From JBMOKU01 sp049324315 (GTDB lineage: Bacteria > Bacillota > Clostridia > Peptostreptococcales > Thermotaleaceae), in the NCBI GenBank assembly GCA_049324315.1, contig JBMOKU010000059.1, positions 1 to 46,586 on the forward strand: a stretch of DNA of 46,586 nt, given 5' to 3'. Below, piece by piece: positions 33,053 to 42,374 of the stretch (the first letter of the stretch is position 1; the number at the start of each line of letters is the position of its first letter). The notes beneath the pieces are model-generated. The model was not told the origin of the DNA, did not search any database, and saw only the letters and a program-made list of their open reading frames with translations. The position numbers and the translations under genes are program-made.

Positions 33053-34807
33053 ATGAAGGTCATTGTTGGTCAAGGAAGCTGCGGCATAGCAGCGGGAGCA
33101 CAGAAAGTATACGCAGAAATTGAGAAGCTTATTAAGGAGAAAGGTTTGCATGCTGATTTATCTTTGACGGGATGTATAGGCATGTGCTATCTTGAGCCGA
33201 TCGTTGAAGTTATTGATGATAGAAACCCAAAAACCATGTTTGTTAATGTGACCCCGGAAATCGTCCATGAAATTTTTGAAGGCTATAGGGTTGAAGAAAA
33301 GAAATCAAATGTTGAAGAAATAAGTGGAGAAGATCAAAGTGCACTGAATAAGCAGAAAAGGATTGCTTTGAGAAATTGTGGGCACATCAATCCTGAGTCT
33401 ATCGATGAATATACTGCAAGGGGTGGCTATCAAGCGATTGAAAAGTGTGTCAAAATCATGAGTCCGGGAGAGGTCATCGCGGAGATCAAGGATTCTGGCT
33501 TGAGGGGCAGAGGTGGTGCAGGTTTTCCTACTTGGTTTAAGTGGAATGCTGCGCGGCACTCTCCGGGGGATGAAAAGTATATTGTGTGTAATGCCGATGA
33601 AGGCGATCCTGGTGCCTTTATGGATAGGAGTATCCTTGAAGGAGATCCACACAGTGTTATAGAAGGCATGCTGATCGGTGGTTATGCCATAGGCGCCAAA
33701 GAGGGCATTATTTATGTCAGGGCCGAATATCCGCTGGCTATCGTACGCTTGAAAAAGGCCATTGAGCAGGCGCGAGAGAAAGGCTTTCTCGGAAAAAACA
33801 TATTCGGTAGATACGGATTTGATTTTGAGATGAGGATTAAAGCCGGCGCAGGAGCTTTCGTATGTGGAGAAGAAACAGCCTTGATTGCATCTTTGGAAGG
33901 TGAACGGGGAATGCCGAGGCTTAAACCGCCTTTCCCTGCACAGAAAGGATATTGGCAAAAACCGACAAATATCAATAATGTAGAGACATTTGCCAATATT
34001 CCATGGATTTTAAGCAGCGGCGGGAAAGCCTATGCAGCCATGGGTACAGAGTCCAGCAAAGGGACAAAGGTGTTTGCACTCACGGGAAAAATTAAAAAAG
34101 GCGGACTAGTGGAAGTGCCCATGGGGATACCACTGCGTGAAATTATATTTGATATCGGTGGAGGCATTGTTGGAGATAAGGAGTTTAAGGCTGTTCAAAT
34201 GGGAGGACCTTCCGGTGGCTGTATTCCATCTTATTTGGCTGATACAGCCGTTGATTATGAGTCTATAACGAAAACAGGTGCCATTATGGGTTCCGGTGGG
34301 ATGGTTGTTATGGATGAGACTACCTGTATGGTGGATATGGCAAGATTCTTTTTAGACTTTACCAGAAAAGAATCCTGTGGAAAGTGTATCCATTGTAGGA
34401 TAGGCACCAAGAGAATGCTGGAAATCCTGACACGGATCTGCGAAGGTAACGGGCGAGATGGTGATATCGAGCTTCTGGAAGAATTGGCGAACAAGATTAA
34501 AGAAGGCTCTTTGTGCGGTCTGGGACAAACTGCACCGAATCCTGTATTGAGCACACTAAGGTATTTCAGGGATGAATATGAGAAGCATATTTATAATAAA
34601 AAGTGTCCGGCGAAACAGTGTCAAAGCCTTATCACTTTTGAAATCATTGGTGAAAAATGCGTAGGCTGCGGCATATGTGCTAAAAATTGTCCGGTAGGTG
34701 CCATCACTGGAGAACGAAAACATCTTTATATGATAGATTTAGAAAAATGTATTAAATGTGGTAAATGCAAAGATGTGTGCCGGTTTAATGCGGTGCTGGT
34801 TGAATAA
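33053..34807 (+). CDS. NuoF-like NADH/FMN subunit with N-terminal thioredoxin-like and C-terminal ferredoxin domains
   Basis: 584 residues from ATG 33053 (AAGGAGGT at 33038-33045). Residues 1-~80 are a thioredoxin-like domain with a [2Fe-2S] pattern (GSCGIA; GCIGMCYLEPIV). Then comes the NuoF core: GRGGAGFPTWFKWNA for FMN/NADH binding, ADEGDPGAFMDRSILEG, GAGAFVCGEETALIASLEG and the [4Fe-4S] site ESCGKCIHCRIGT. The C-terminus has two [4Fe-4S] ferredoxin motifs, CVGCGICAKNCPVGAI and CIKCGKCKDVCRFNAV. This layout is that of HydB/StnA-type bifurcating subunits. It should oxidise NADH and exchange electrons with ferredoxin. No H-cluster hydrogenase gene accompanies it. Confidence 0.88.
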   Translation: MKVIVGQGSCGIAAGAQKVYAEIEKLIKEKGLHADLSLTGCIGMCYLEPIVEVIDDRNPKTMFVNVTPEIVHEIFEGYRVEEKKSNVEEISGEDQSALNKQKRIALRNCGHINPESIDEYTARGGYQAIEKCVKIMSPGEVIAEIKDSGLRGRGGAGFPTWFKWNAARHSPGDEKYIVCNADEGDPGAFMDRSILEGDPHSVIEGMLIGGYAIGAKEGIIYVRAEYPLAIVRLKKAIEQAREKGFLGKNIFGRYGFDFEMRIKAGAGAFVCGEETALIASLEGERGMPRLKPPFPAQKGYWQKPTNINNVETFANIPWILSSGGKAYAAMGTESSKGTKVFALTGKIKKGGLVEVPMGIPLREIIFDIGGGIVGDKEFKAVQMGGPSGGCIPSYLADTAVDYESITKTGAIMGSGGMVVMDETTCMVDMARFFLDFTRKESCGKCIHCRIGTKRMLEILTRICEGNGRDGDIELLEELANKIKEGSLCGLGQTAPNPVLSTLRYFRDEYEKHIYNKKCPAKQCQSLITFEIIGEKCVGCGICAKNCPVGAITGERKHLYMIDLEKCIKCGKCKDVCRFNAVLVE

Positions 34808-34827
34808 AGACGATAGGGGGGAACTTC

Positions 34828-37800
34828 ATGCAGAAAATCAGATTAAACATTAATGGACGGGAAGTAATCGGCTATAAAGGACAAACCATTTTGGAAGTCG
34901 CTAGAGTGAATGATATCGACATACCTACCCTATGTTATGACGACCGGGTTGAAATATACGGCTCCTGTGGTTTGTGTGTCGTAGAGGTTGAAGGTACACC
35001 GAGGCTTTTAAGGGCATGTGCTACGGAAATCAGTGATGGTATGATTATACTAACAAATACAGAAAGAGTTCGAGAATCGAGAAAAATGGCATTGGAACTG
35101 CTGCTGTCGGATCATGTGGGAGATTGCAGACCGCCTTGTGTGCTGGCTTGTCCTGCCAGCACTGATTGCCAAGGTTATGTGGGGCTAATCGCTAATGGGC
35201 AGTACAAAGAGGCGGTAGAGTTGATCAAGGAACAGCTGCCCCTTCCAGCCAGTATAGGAAGAATATGTCCACATCCCTGTGAGGATGCATGTAGGAGACA
35301 ACTGGCAGATGAGCCCATATCCATTGCATGGTTGAAACGATTTGTGGCAGATATTGATTTGAAAGACGAAGATATATTCATGCCGGAAATGCAGCCGAAG
35401 ACAGGAAAGCGTGTGGCTGTAATCGGTGGAGGTCCAGGCGGTTTGACGGCTGCGTACTATTTGGCTAAGGAAGGACATACGGTGGCCATTTATGAAGCCA
35501 TGCCGGAATTAGGTGGGATGTTAAGATATGGGATTCCGCAATATCGACTTCCCAAAGAGGTGCTTAATAAAGAGATCTCTATTATTGAGAAGATGGGTGT
35601 GAAGATGCTAACCAATCTGAAGGTTGGTAGAGATGTGGAATTAAGCTATATACGAGAGCACTTTGATGCTGTCTATGTCTCTATTGGGGCCTGGAAAAGT
35701 CCGGGATTAAATTGTCCAGGAGAGGATTTAGAAGGGGTCATCGGTGGGATTGACTTTTTGACGAAGTTTGCTGTCAATCAGCCAATCAAGACAGGGGATA
35801 GAATTGCAGTTGTCGGTGGCGGAAACACGGCTATGGATGCCTGTAGGACGGCGATTCGCCTAGGTGCAAAGGAAGTATATGCATTATATAGGAGAACTAA
35901 AGTGGAGATGCCCGCAGAAGATGTAGAAGTAGAAGAAGCGGAGGAAGAAGGTATCATCTTTAAGTTCTTGGTGAATCCTATTGAAGTCATTGGCGAAAAC
36001 GGTAAAGTTACGAAGATCAGACTGCAGAAGATGATGCAGGGTGAGCCGGATGCCAGCGGAAGAAGAAGTCCTGTGCCCATTGAAGGAGAAGAAGAAGTCA
36101 TTGACGTGGACTCTGTTATTGTATCCATTGGTCAGGTGACAGATGCCCGAGGTTTTGAAGAACTTACCTTGACAAAGCGAGGAACCATATCTGTAGATGA
36201 AGAGAGCTTTGCAACCAATCTTCCGGGAGTATTTGCTGGAGGGGATGCGATCAATCAAGGTGCCAGTATTGCCATAAAGGCCATTGGTGATGCAAAGAAA
36301 GCATCGGAGGTGATTCATCGCTATCTGCAAGGGGAATTTGTACCTTATAAGAAACCCTTCTATGTTGAACGCCATGATTTGACTGAGGAAGATTTTGTAG
36401 ATAACGAAAAGGAATTTAGACCTCCTATGCCTCATTTGAGTGCTGAGGTAAGGAAAACGAACTTTGAAGAAGTAGTAGCAGGATATACGGAAGAAAATGC
36501 GAAAAAGGATGCCATGAGATGCCTAGAATGTGGATGTCATGACGTTTTTGAATGTAGATTGCTATCCTATGCCAACGAGTATGAAGTGAAGCCGGAGCGG
36601 TTGTCCGGAGAAGTGCATAAACGACAGTTCGGAGACGAACATCCCTTCATACTTAGGAATCCGGACAAATGTATTCTGTGTGGTCTATGCGTAAGGGTTT
36701 GTGATGAGGTTATGGGTGTAACAGCCTTAGGTCTTATAGAAAGAGGCTTTGACACTATTGTTAAACCAGCTCTTAACCTGCCACTGAAAGATACAGCTTG
36801 TATATCCTGTGGCCAGTGCATTAGCGTTTGTCCTACCGGAGCCTTGCAGGAGCGACTAAGTATACCGAAGCCTGTACCGGTCAAGACCCGTGTGACACCA
36901 TCAGTTTGCGCCCATTGCAGTGTAGGCTGCAACATCCATCTGAACACCAAGGGTGATATGCTGGTAAAGGCGCTGCCAAATAAGGCAAATGCAGTAGATC
37001 AAGGGCTGTTATGCGTGAAGGGAAGATTTGGATTTGATATTTCTCAAAAAGGTAGGAGGGTAAAGAACCCTTTGATTCGTAAGGGCGGAGAATTGGTAGA
37101 GACTACTTGGGAAGAAGCTATCCTTCATACAGCCAAAAAAGCGCAAAGCTTAACCCTGCTTTACGGCAGTGATGCGGTGGCAGTCTCTATTTCGGACCGA
37201 TATACCAATGAAGAAATTTATCTGATATCAAAAGGGGTGCAGAAGGTATTAAAAACCGATAAGATATGCTGCTTCAATCGTGTTCATGGTGGTATACAAG
37301 ATGTTTTAGGTTATGATGCATCTCCCAATACCTTTGACGAATTGCTTTCCACGGATACCATACTTCTAATGGGTTCCGATATTATGTCGAATCACACGAT
37401 TGTAGGTCTCAAAATCAAAAAGGCGGTTAAACGGGGGGCTAAGCTGATTGTCATCAATCCGTTTGACGCTCAGGCAGACGAATGGGCATATAAGAAGATT
37501 GTACCAGAGAATAGTCTAGCTTTCTTGAAGGAAATGATGAAAGCGTTGATTGATTCCGGATGTAGGCCAAGTACCGATAAAGCCACTGGCTTTGAAGAAT
37601 TAGAGGGAGCATTAAATGCTGTGACAGTGAGTCCACAGGCTAAGGAAATAGCAGAGCTTTATGGTAAATCTAAAAAGGCTATGATTGTATTTGAACAAAA
37701 TTATCTAACACCGGATGCAGCCAAATTGGTAGCAAATTTGGCAGTCATATCCGGACATATTGGCAAACCTCGCAGTGGAATTATTCAACTAAAGCCCAAG

Positions 37801-38412
37801 AACAACAGTCAAGGTTTGGCGGATATGGGCGTTGATAAGGACGCTGGAGAAATTGTTCGCGAAATCGAAACAGAAAGCGTTAAGGGACTGCTGATATTTG
37901 GTGAAGACATCCCTAGTATCGATGTAAGCAAATTGAAGTTTTTGATGGTTCAAGATACACATCTGACAGAAACTGCAAAAAAGGCTGACGTGGTACTGCC
38001 GGCTGTCAGCTTTGCAGAGTCTCGAGGAACCTTCACCAATTCTGAAAGGAAAATTCAGAAATTACAGCAGGCAATTCCTCCAATACCGGGTATGGAAAAC
38101 TGGCAAGTAATCATTAAATTGGCAAATGCCCTAAGCACCAACTTAAAATACAACCATCCGGATGAAATATTGACCCAGATTACATTGGAGGTACCACAAT
38201 ATTATGATGTAACAAAAGAGCTTCATAAAGATGTATTCTGGCCTGTTGGTAAAAATCCTATTTTATACAATAATGGCAGTGGATTTAATTTCCCGGATAA
38301 GAAAGCACGTTTGCAAATGGTGGAGGACGGTCCGATGTTTAGTAAGGTTGATAATACGGATAATCTGACAAATACCTTTATCGAATTACTGAAAGAAGAA
38401 AACATGATTTAG
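34828..38412 (+). CDS. NuoG-GltD fusion subunit with degenerate molybdopterin-type domain (Stn-like)
   Basis: 1194 residues. Order: an N-terminal [2Fe-2S] domain (Cys 36, 47, 50, 64); a GltD-like part with CPASTDCQGYV and GRICPHPCEDACRR; an FAD loop VAVIGGGPGGLTAAYY from 196; an NADP-type loop IAVVGGGNTAMDA from 326; ferredoxin motifs CILCGLCVRVC (from 615) and CISCGQCISVCPTGAL (from 658); and CAHCSVGCN (from 694) opening a molybdopterin-oxidoreductase-like domain. At residues 812-823, where formate dehydrogenases have R-V-Sec/Cys-H, the protein reads CCFNRVHGG, so the catalytic residue is missing, and the usual C-terminal pterin-binding domain is absent. It is therefore unlikely to be a formate dehydrogenase. 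The best fit is the NADP(H)-reacting subunit of a NADH/ferredoxin/NADP transhydrogenase like Stn. Confidence 0.78.
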   Translation: MQKIRLNINGREVIGYKGQTILEVARVNDIDIPTLCYDDRVEIYGSCGLCVVEVEGTPRLLRACATEISDGMIILTNTERVRESRKMALELLLSDHVGDCRPPCVLACPASTDCQGYVGLIANGQYKEAVELIKEQLPLPASIGRICPHPCEDACRRQLADEPISIAWLKRFVADIDLKDEDIFMPEMQPKTGKRVAVIGGGPGGLTAAYYLAKEGHTVAIYEAMPELGGMLRYGIPQYRLPKEVLNKEISIIEKMGVKMLTNLKVGRDVELSYIREHFDAVYVSIGAWKSPGLNCPGEDLEGVIGGIDFLTKFAVNQPIKTGDRIAVVGGGNTAMDACRTAIRLGAKEVYALYRRTKVEMPAEDVEVEEAEEEGIIFKFLVNPIEVIGENGKVTKIRLQKMMQGEPDASGRRSPVPIEGEEEVIDVDSVIVSIGQVTDARGFEELTLTKRGTISVDEESFATNLPGVFAGGDAINQGASIAIKAIGDAKKASEVIHRYLQGEFVPYKKPFYVERHDLTEEDFVDNEKEFRPPMPHLSAEVRKTNFEEVVAGYTEENAKKDAMRCLECGCHDVFECRLLSYANEYEVKPERLSGEVHKRQFGDEHPFILRNPDKCILCGLCVRVCDEVMGVTALGLIERGFDTIVKPALNLPLKDTACISCGQCISVCPTGALQERLSIPKPVPVKTRVTPSVCAHCSVGCNIHLNTKGDMLVKALPNKANAVDQGLLCVKGRFGFDISQKGRRVKNPLIRKGGELVETTWEEAILHTAKKAQSLTLLYGSDAVAVSISDRYTNEEIYLISKGVQKVLKTDKICCFNRVHGGIQDVLGYDASPNTFDELLSTDTILLMGSDIMSNHTIVGLKIKKAVKRGAKLIVINPFDAQADEWAYKKIVPENSLAFLKEMMKALIDSGCRPSTDKATGFEELEGALNAVTVSPQAKEIAELYGKSKKAMIVFEQNYLTPDAAKLVANLAVISGHIGKPRSGIIQLKPKNNSQGLADMGVDKDAGEIVREIETESVKGLLIFGEDIPSIDVSKLKFLMVQDTHLTETAKKADVVLPAVSFAESRGTFTNSERKIQKLQQAIPPIPGMENWQVIIKLANALSTNLKYNHPDEILTQITLEVPQYYDVTKELHKDVFWPVGKNPILYNNGSGFNFPDKKARLQMVEDGPMFSKVDNTDNLTNTFIELLKEENMI

Positions 38413-38422
38413 GAGGAAATAA

Positions 38423-38466
38423 AAAAAGGATGGATTCCTTCACGCTTGGGAATTCATCCTTTTTTA
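38423..38466 (+). terminator. Terminator of the Stn-like operon
   Basis: AAAAAGGATGGATTCC (38423-38438) pairs with GGAATTCATCCTTTTT (38449-38464), with one G-U pair and a 10-base loop; a T-run follows. It begins 10 bases after the stop codon. Confidence 0.88.
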
Positions 38467-38489
38467 TGCATGATATATGGATCTACGCC

Positions 38490-38573
38490 TTTAAAATGGT
38501 ATTTAGTTTTGCGGGACGGCACAGAGACCGTCCCCTACAAAAGAAAACACATTCTGTTCTATAAGAGTATATC
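38490..38573. repeat. Family-2 dispersed palindromic repeat, copy 2
   Basis: The core hairpin GCGGGACGG-CACAGAGA-CCGTCCCCTAC is identical to 6315-6341, and the flanks are conserved over about 84 bp. It sits between the terminator and the convergent TetR gene. Degenerate AACCTTCAACCTTT heptads follow at 38600-38635. Confidence 0.75.
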
Positions 38574-38619
38574 CATATAGATCCAAGGATACTGTTTTTC
38601 AACTTACAACCTTCAACCT

Positions 38620-39288
38620 TTAATCTCCAACCTGCTTCTCCATAAATGATTTTAAAATCTGCTTGATATAACGCAGAGTGGTTTCAACAGCTTTTTCAAC
38701 AGTATAGCGATCAGCTTGATGAATCATTCTCAATAACATTCCTTCATAGATGAGCATGCACATATCATTGATTTCTTCAAGAGATTCTTTCTTTAAGAAA
38801 CCTTCTTTTGCACATGCTTTGAGGGCTTCCATGTCACGATGGAATTTGTTATCGTTCAACATCGTGGGAAGCATATCCTGTGCCTGTTCAGCGATTTCTT
38901 CCGGGAAGATAAAATAATACTGCTTCACAGCATCATTGTAGGAACCGCTAAACTTATCAAAAAACATTTTGTAATAAATCTTGGGATGTGTATAAGAATG
39001 CTTACTGAAACATTCCCAAATCAGCAAATATTTATCTAAGGCATTATCTGCGTTTTTTATATGGTTTGGCAGATCAAGTATATATCCTTTCAAATATTTC
39101 ATGCAGGCAAAGAAAATCAGATGATCCAGATTTTCAAAATAATTGTACACTGTTGCATAATTGTATCCGGCTAAATCTGCCACTTTACGAATGGTTATCT
39201 CTTCTAAGCCCTCTTCTTCGATAATTTTATTTGCTGCCTCTAAAAAATACCCCATCATCCTTTTCTTTTGAATGATCTTTTTATCCAT
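38620..39288 (-). CDS. TetR-family regulator (paralogue B)
   Basis: 222 residues. The helix-turn-helix is at residues ~15-60 (KIIEEEGLEEITIRKVADLA; YNYATVYNYFENLDHLIFF). It is nearly collinear with the regulator at 31308, sharing MDKK-IQK-R-M--YF-EA-N-IIEEEG. It faces the Stn-like operon convergently and is followed upstream by the betaine reductase operon, so the two paralogues bracket the Stn locus. On its own strand a TATAAT lies at about 39333-39328 and GGTGG precedes the ATG. Ligand unknown. Confidence 0.85.
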   Translation of the reverse strand: MDKKIIQKKRMMGYFLEAANKIIEEEGLEEITIRKVADLAGYNYATVYNYFENLDHLIFFACMKYLKGYILDLPNHIKNADNALDKYLLIWECFSKHSYTHPKIYYKMFFDKFSGSYNDAVKQYYFIFPEEIAEQAQDMLPTMLNDNKFHRDMEALKACAKEGFLKKESLEEINDMCMLIYEGMLLRMIHQADRYTVEKAVETTLRYIKQILKSFMEKQVGD

Positions 39289-39692
39289 ATGCTACCACCT
39301 ATCTATCCTTTTCAATAACATTATCATTATAACAAAACAAGAAGCCATTAACAATTTTTCTGAGTAAGTATAAGAAAAAACTATCATGGAAGCTTAAAAA
39401 AGATATATGTCTATAAAATATTGGTCTTAGTGTATATGGCCATAATCACAGTTTATGTGCTTTTTGACGGATTTATAAGTCTTATAAAAATAGCTGGCGT
39501 TAAAAAAATATCAAAAAATAAACATGATTATCGAATAAACGAATTTACAATCAAATCATAAACGTGATATAATCTGATTAGTTAGATAAATAACGATTAT
39601 TAATCAAACGTGTTGGCAAATTTAGAATCTTAAGCAAATAATTTCGGTTATTCTTCTAACAATCCAAGAGAAATGAAAGGAGTGTACAAAGC
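39289..39692. other. 404-bp divergent intergenic region before grdI
   Basis: AT-rich. It contains the TetR promoter on the - strand and the grdI promoter (39519-39573) on the + strand. Extra TAATC/GATTA half-sites occur at 39570-39580 (TAATC-T-GATTA, over the end of the -10) and 39595-39605 (GATTA-T-TAATC). The leader is about 110 bases and ends with AAAGGAG. No structured RNA is recognised. Confidence 0.6.
39519..39573 (+). promoter_or_regulatory. Promoter with upstream dyad-like site for the betaine reductase operon
   Basis: TAAAC-AT-GATTA (39519-39530), 13 bases, TTTACA (39544-39549), an 18-bp spacer and TATAAT (39568-39573). It has the same architecture as the promoters at 32223 and 44145, with one changed base in the left arm and one base less before the -35. 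Confidence 0.6.
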
Positions 39693-41018
39693 ATGAAGCT
39701 GGAACTTGGCAATTTTTTTGTCAAAGATGTTGTGTTTGGTGCTAAAACTGCTTATGCTGATGGTATTTTGACAATCAACAAAGAAGAAGCATTGACTGTC
39801 GTAAAAGAGGATGAACACATTACAGAAGCAGATATCATCATCGCAAAGCCAGGCGATAAAGTTCGCATCGTACCTGTGAAGGAAGCCATCGAGCCAAGAC
39901 ACAGAATTGGAGGGGGGCCTGTATTTCCGGGAGTGACTGGAGATTTAATGCAATCCGGTGATGGAAGAACATTGGCTTTAAAGAATTGCAGTGTTCTTGT
40001 TGTTGGAAAACACTGGGGTGGATTCCAAGATGGTCTCATAGATATGAGTGGAGAAGGTGCAAAATATACCTATTATTCACAATTACAAAACATATGCCTT
40101 GTAGCAGATACGGACGAGGAATTTGAAAGATATGAGCAGCAAAAGAAAAATCATGCACTACGATGGGCTGGGATGCGTTTAGCAGAATACATCGGTAAAT
40201 GTGTTGCAGAAATGGAACCGGAAGAAGTAGAGAGCTATGAATTGGCACCGATTACGAAGCGTACTGCAGAGGAAAACGCTTTACCAAATGTCGTTCTTGT
40301 ACTACAGCCGCAGTCACAAATGGAAGAACTGGGATATAATGACTTAGTTTACGGATGGGATTGTAACCGAATCGTACCTACGTTTATGCATCCTAATGAA
40401 GTATTGGATGGTGCGATGATCTCAGGATCATTTATGCCATGTTCATCAAAATGGTCAACCTATGATTTTCAAAACTTCCCAATGATCAAGCGTCTATATC
40501 AAGAACATGGAAAAACCATTAATTTCTTAGGGGTGATTATGTCTAACTTGAATGTTGCCTTAGAGCAAAAGAATAGAGCTGCTTTGTTTGTAGCCCAGAT
40601 GGCAAAATCTTTGGGTGCAGATGCTGCAGTTGTAGCTGAAGAAGGCTATGGTAACCCAGATGCGGACTTTATTGCTTGTATTGTGGCATTGGAGGATGCA
40701 GGTGTTAAAACCATTGGCTTAACAAATGAGTGTACAGGAAGAGATGGCGCTTCACAGCCATTGGTAACCTTGGATCAAAAAGCCAATGCCATTGTTTCTT
40801 GTGGTAATGTGTCAGAAATGATTATTCTTCCTCCAATGGAAACGGTTATCGGTGAATTGGAAGCATTGGCGAGAGATGGTTTATCCGGTGGATGGAGCAA
40901 TGATGCTGTTTTAGGCCCATCTGTAAGAGCAGATGGATCCATTATTATGGAAAATAATGCTATGTTCTGTGGGGACCAGGTTGTAGGATGGTCGACAAAG
41001 ACAATGGTAGAGTTTTAA
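39693..41018 (+). CDS. grdI: Betaine reductase component B, alpha/beta precursor (GrdE/GrdG/GrdI family)
   Basis: 441 residues. The N-terminus MKLELGNFFVKDVVFGAKTA, KVRIVPVKEAIEPRHRIGG and the later NVALEQKNRAALFVAQMAKS and LTNECTGRDGASQ blocks mark the pyruvoyl-containing substrate-binding proprotein of glycine, sarcosine and betaine reductases. Family members are self-cleaved at a Cys near residue 242 that becomes a pyruvoyl group; Cys 250 in SFMPCSSKW is the best-placed candidate. It forms a Schiff-base-type adduct with the substrate. Assignment to betaine rests on the betaine transporter gene that follows grdH. Start ATG 39693 after AAAGGAG, with a 13-base gap to grdH. Confidence 0.8.
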   Translation: MKLELGNFFVKDVVFGAKTAYADGILTINKEEALTVVKEDEHITEADIIIAKPGDKVRIVPVKEAIEPRHRIGGGPVFPGVTGDLMQSGDGRTLALKNCSVLVVGKHWGGFQDGLIDMSGEGAKYTYYSQLQNICLVADTDEEFERYEQQKKNHALRWAGMRLAEYIGKCVAEMEPEEVESYELAPITKRTAEENALPNVVLVLQPQSQMEELGYNDLVYGWDCNRIVPTFMHPNEVLDGAMISGSFMPCSSKWSTYDFQNFPMIKRLYQEHGKTINFLGVIMSNLNVALEQKNRAALFVAQMAKSLGADAAVVAEEGYGNPDADFIACIVALEDAGVKTIGLTNECTGRDGASQPLVTLDQKANAIVSCGNVSEMIILPPMETVIGELEALARDGLSGGWSNDAVLGPSVRADGSIIMENNAMFCGDQVVGWSTKTMVEF

Positions 41019-41031
41019 GGAGGTGTGACAG

Positions 41032-42354
41032 ATGAAAAAGGCGATTTTATACCTTAACCAATTCTTTGGTCAAATTGGTGGGGAAGATGTAGCAGATTTT
41101 GAACCTGTAATCAAAGAAGGTTTAGTGGGTCCTGCTATGGAGTTGGATAAGCAGTTGGGTGATGATGTTAAAGTAACCCATACCATTATCTGTGGAGACA
41201 ACTTCATGGGCTCAAATCAAGAAGAAGCAATTAAGAGGATATTAGGCTTCTTAGCGGATAAGGAGTTTGATATATTCTTTGCAGGTCCTGCATTTAGAGC
41301 CGGAAGATACGGTAGCGCTTGCGGTAACATTTGTAAGGCTGTCAAAGAGAAATTTGGTGTACCCGTAATCAGTTCCATGAATGATGAAAACCCTGGCGTA
41401 GAAATGTTTAGAAAAGAAGTCTACATTTTTAAGGGCGGAGCCAGTGCAGCAGCAATGAGAAAAGATGTGGCTGCCATGGCTGGATTTGGTAAGAAACTGT
41501 TAAATGGTGAAAAATTATTATCAGCGGATGAAGAAGGCTACTATGGAAGAGGCATTAGAAGCCAAATCTGGCTAGAGCCAGCGGTGCCTGCCACGGAAAG
41601 AGTTATCGATATGCTGTTAAAGAAAATTAACGGTGAGTCATTTGAAAGTGAGTTACCGATACCTCCATCTGACTTAGTACCAATCGCTTCAGCTATTTCA
41701 CCGGAAGAATTGAGCAAGCTTGAAGTTGCAATCGTAACATCCGGTGGTATTGTGCCAGTAGGCAATCCAGACAGAATTCAGTCAGCATCAGCTACAAAGT
41801 GGGGAAAATATGATGTTTCCCAGTTAAACGACTTAGTCGCTGGTGAATTCATGACAATTCATGCTGGATTTGACCCTGCAGCAGCCAATGCTGACTCAGA
41901 TGTCATTGTACCACTAGATGCGCTGAGAGCATATGAAAAGGAAGGAAAAATCGGAGGCGTATTTAAGTATTTCTATTCAACCGTTGGAACTGGTACAACA
42001 CAAGCAGAAGCTGCTAGAATGGGAAGAGAAATTGCTGCTGAGTTAATCGATGCAGGCGTAAAAGCAGTTGTCCTAACCTCCACCTGAGGTACTTGTACAC
42101 GTTGCGGTGCAACGATGACAAAAGAAATTGAAAAGGCTGGTATTACAATCGTACAAATGGCCAATTTAATTCCAGTTGCAAAAACTGTAGGTGCAAACAG
42201 AATGGTACCAACAATTTCAATCCCATACCCACTAGGTGACCCAAGTACGCCAAAAGAGCAGCAGTGGAAGCTACGCTACCATAGAGTTGGTGTTGCTTTA
42301 GATGCACTGACTACTGACATCAAGGAGCAGACAGTATTCAAGGTTAAAATCTAA
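41032..42354 (+). CDS. grdH: Betaine reductase component B, selenoprotein subunit
   Basis: 440 residues when TGA 42085-42087 is read as selenocysteine (residue 352); without it the frame stops at 351 and the strongly conserved C-terminal 88 residues (VQMANLIPVAKTVGANRMVP; SIPYPLGDPSTP) would be lost. The Sec motif is Sec-G-T-C-T-R-C, i.e. U-x-x-C-x-x-C, as in GrdB/GrdF/GrdH. The N-terminus ILYLNQFFGQIGGED is typical. A GGU-loop hairpin lies just behind the UGA. The subunit cleaves the C-N bond of the bound substrate and passes a carboxymethyl group to GrdA selenocysteine. AAGGAGGTG precedes the ATG. Confidence 0.9.
42100..42114 (+). promoter_or_regulatory. Bacterial SECIS-like hairpin of grdH
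   Basis: CGTTGC (42100-42105) pairs with GCAACG (42109-42114) around a GGU loop, located 21-23 bases after the U of UGA. A GGU apical loop at this distance matches the SelB-binding hairpin of E. coli fdhF in general form. Confidence 0.7.
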
Positions 42355-42374
42355 AAGATTAGGGGGCACAACGT

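Noticed and set aside
34828..38412. Annotation as formate dehydrogenase alpha subunit
   Set aside because: The catalytic Sec/Cys position is missing, the C-terminal pterin-binding domain is absent and a GltD module is present.
32517..38412. Electron-bifurcating [FeFe]-hydrogenase (HydABC)
   Set aside because: NuoE and NuoF subunits fit, but no H-cluster motifs occur in the third subunit or nearby.
42115..42354. Separate 79-residue gene after the first stop of grdH
   Set aside because: It is the in-frame continuation of grdH beyond a selenocysteine UGA.
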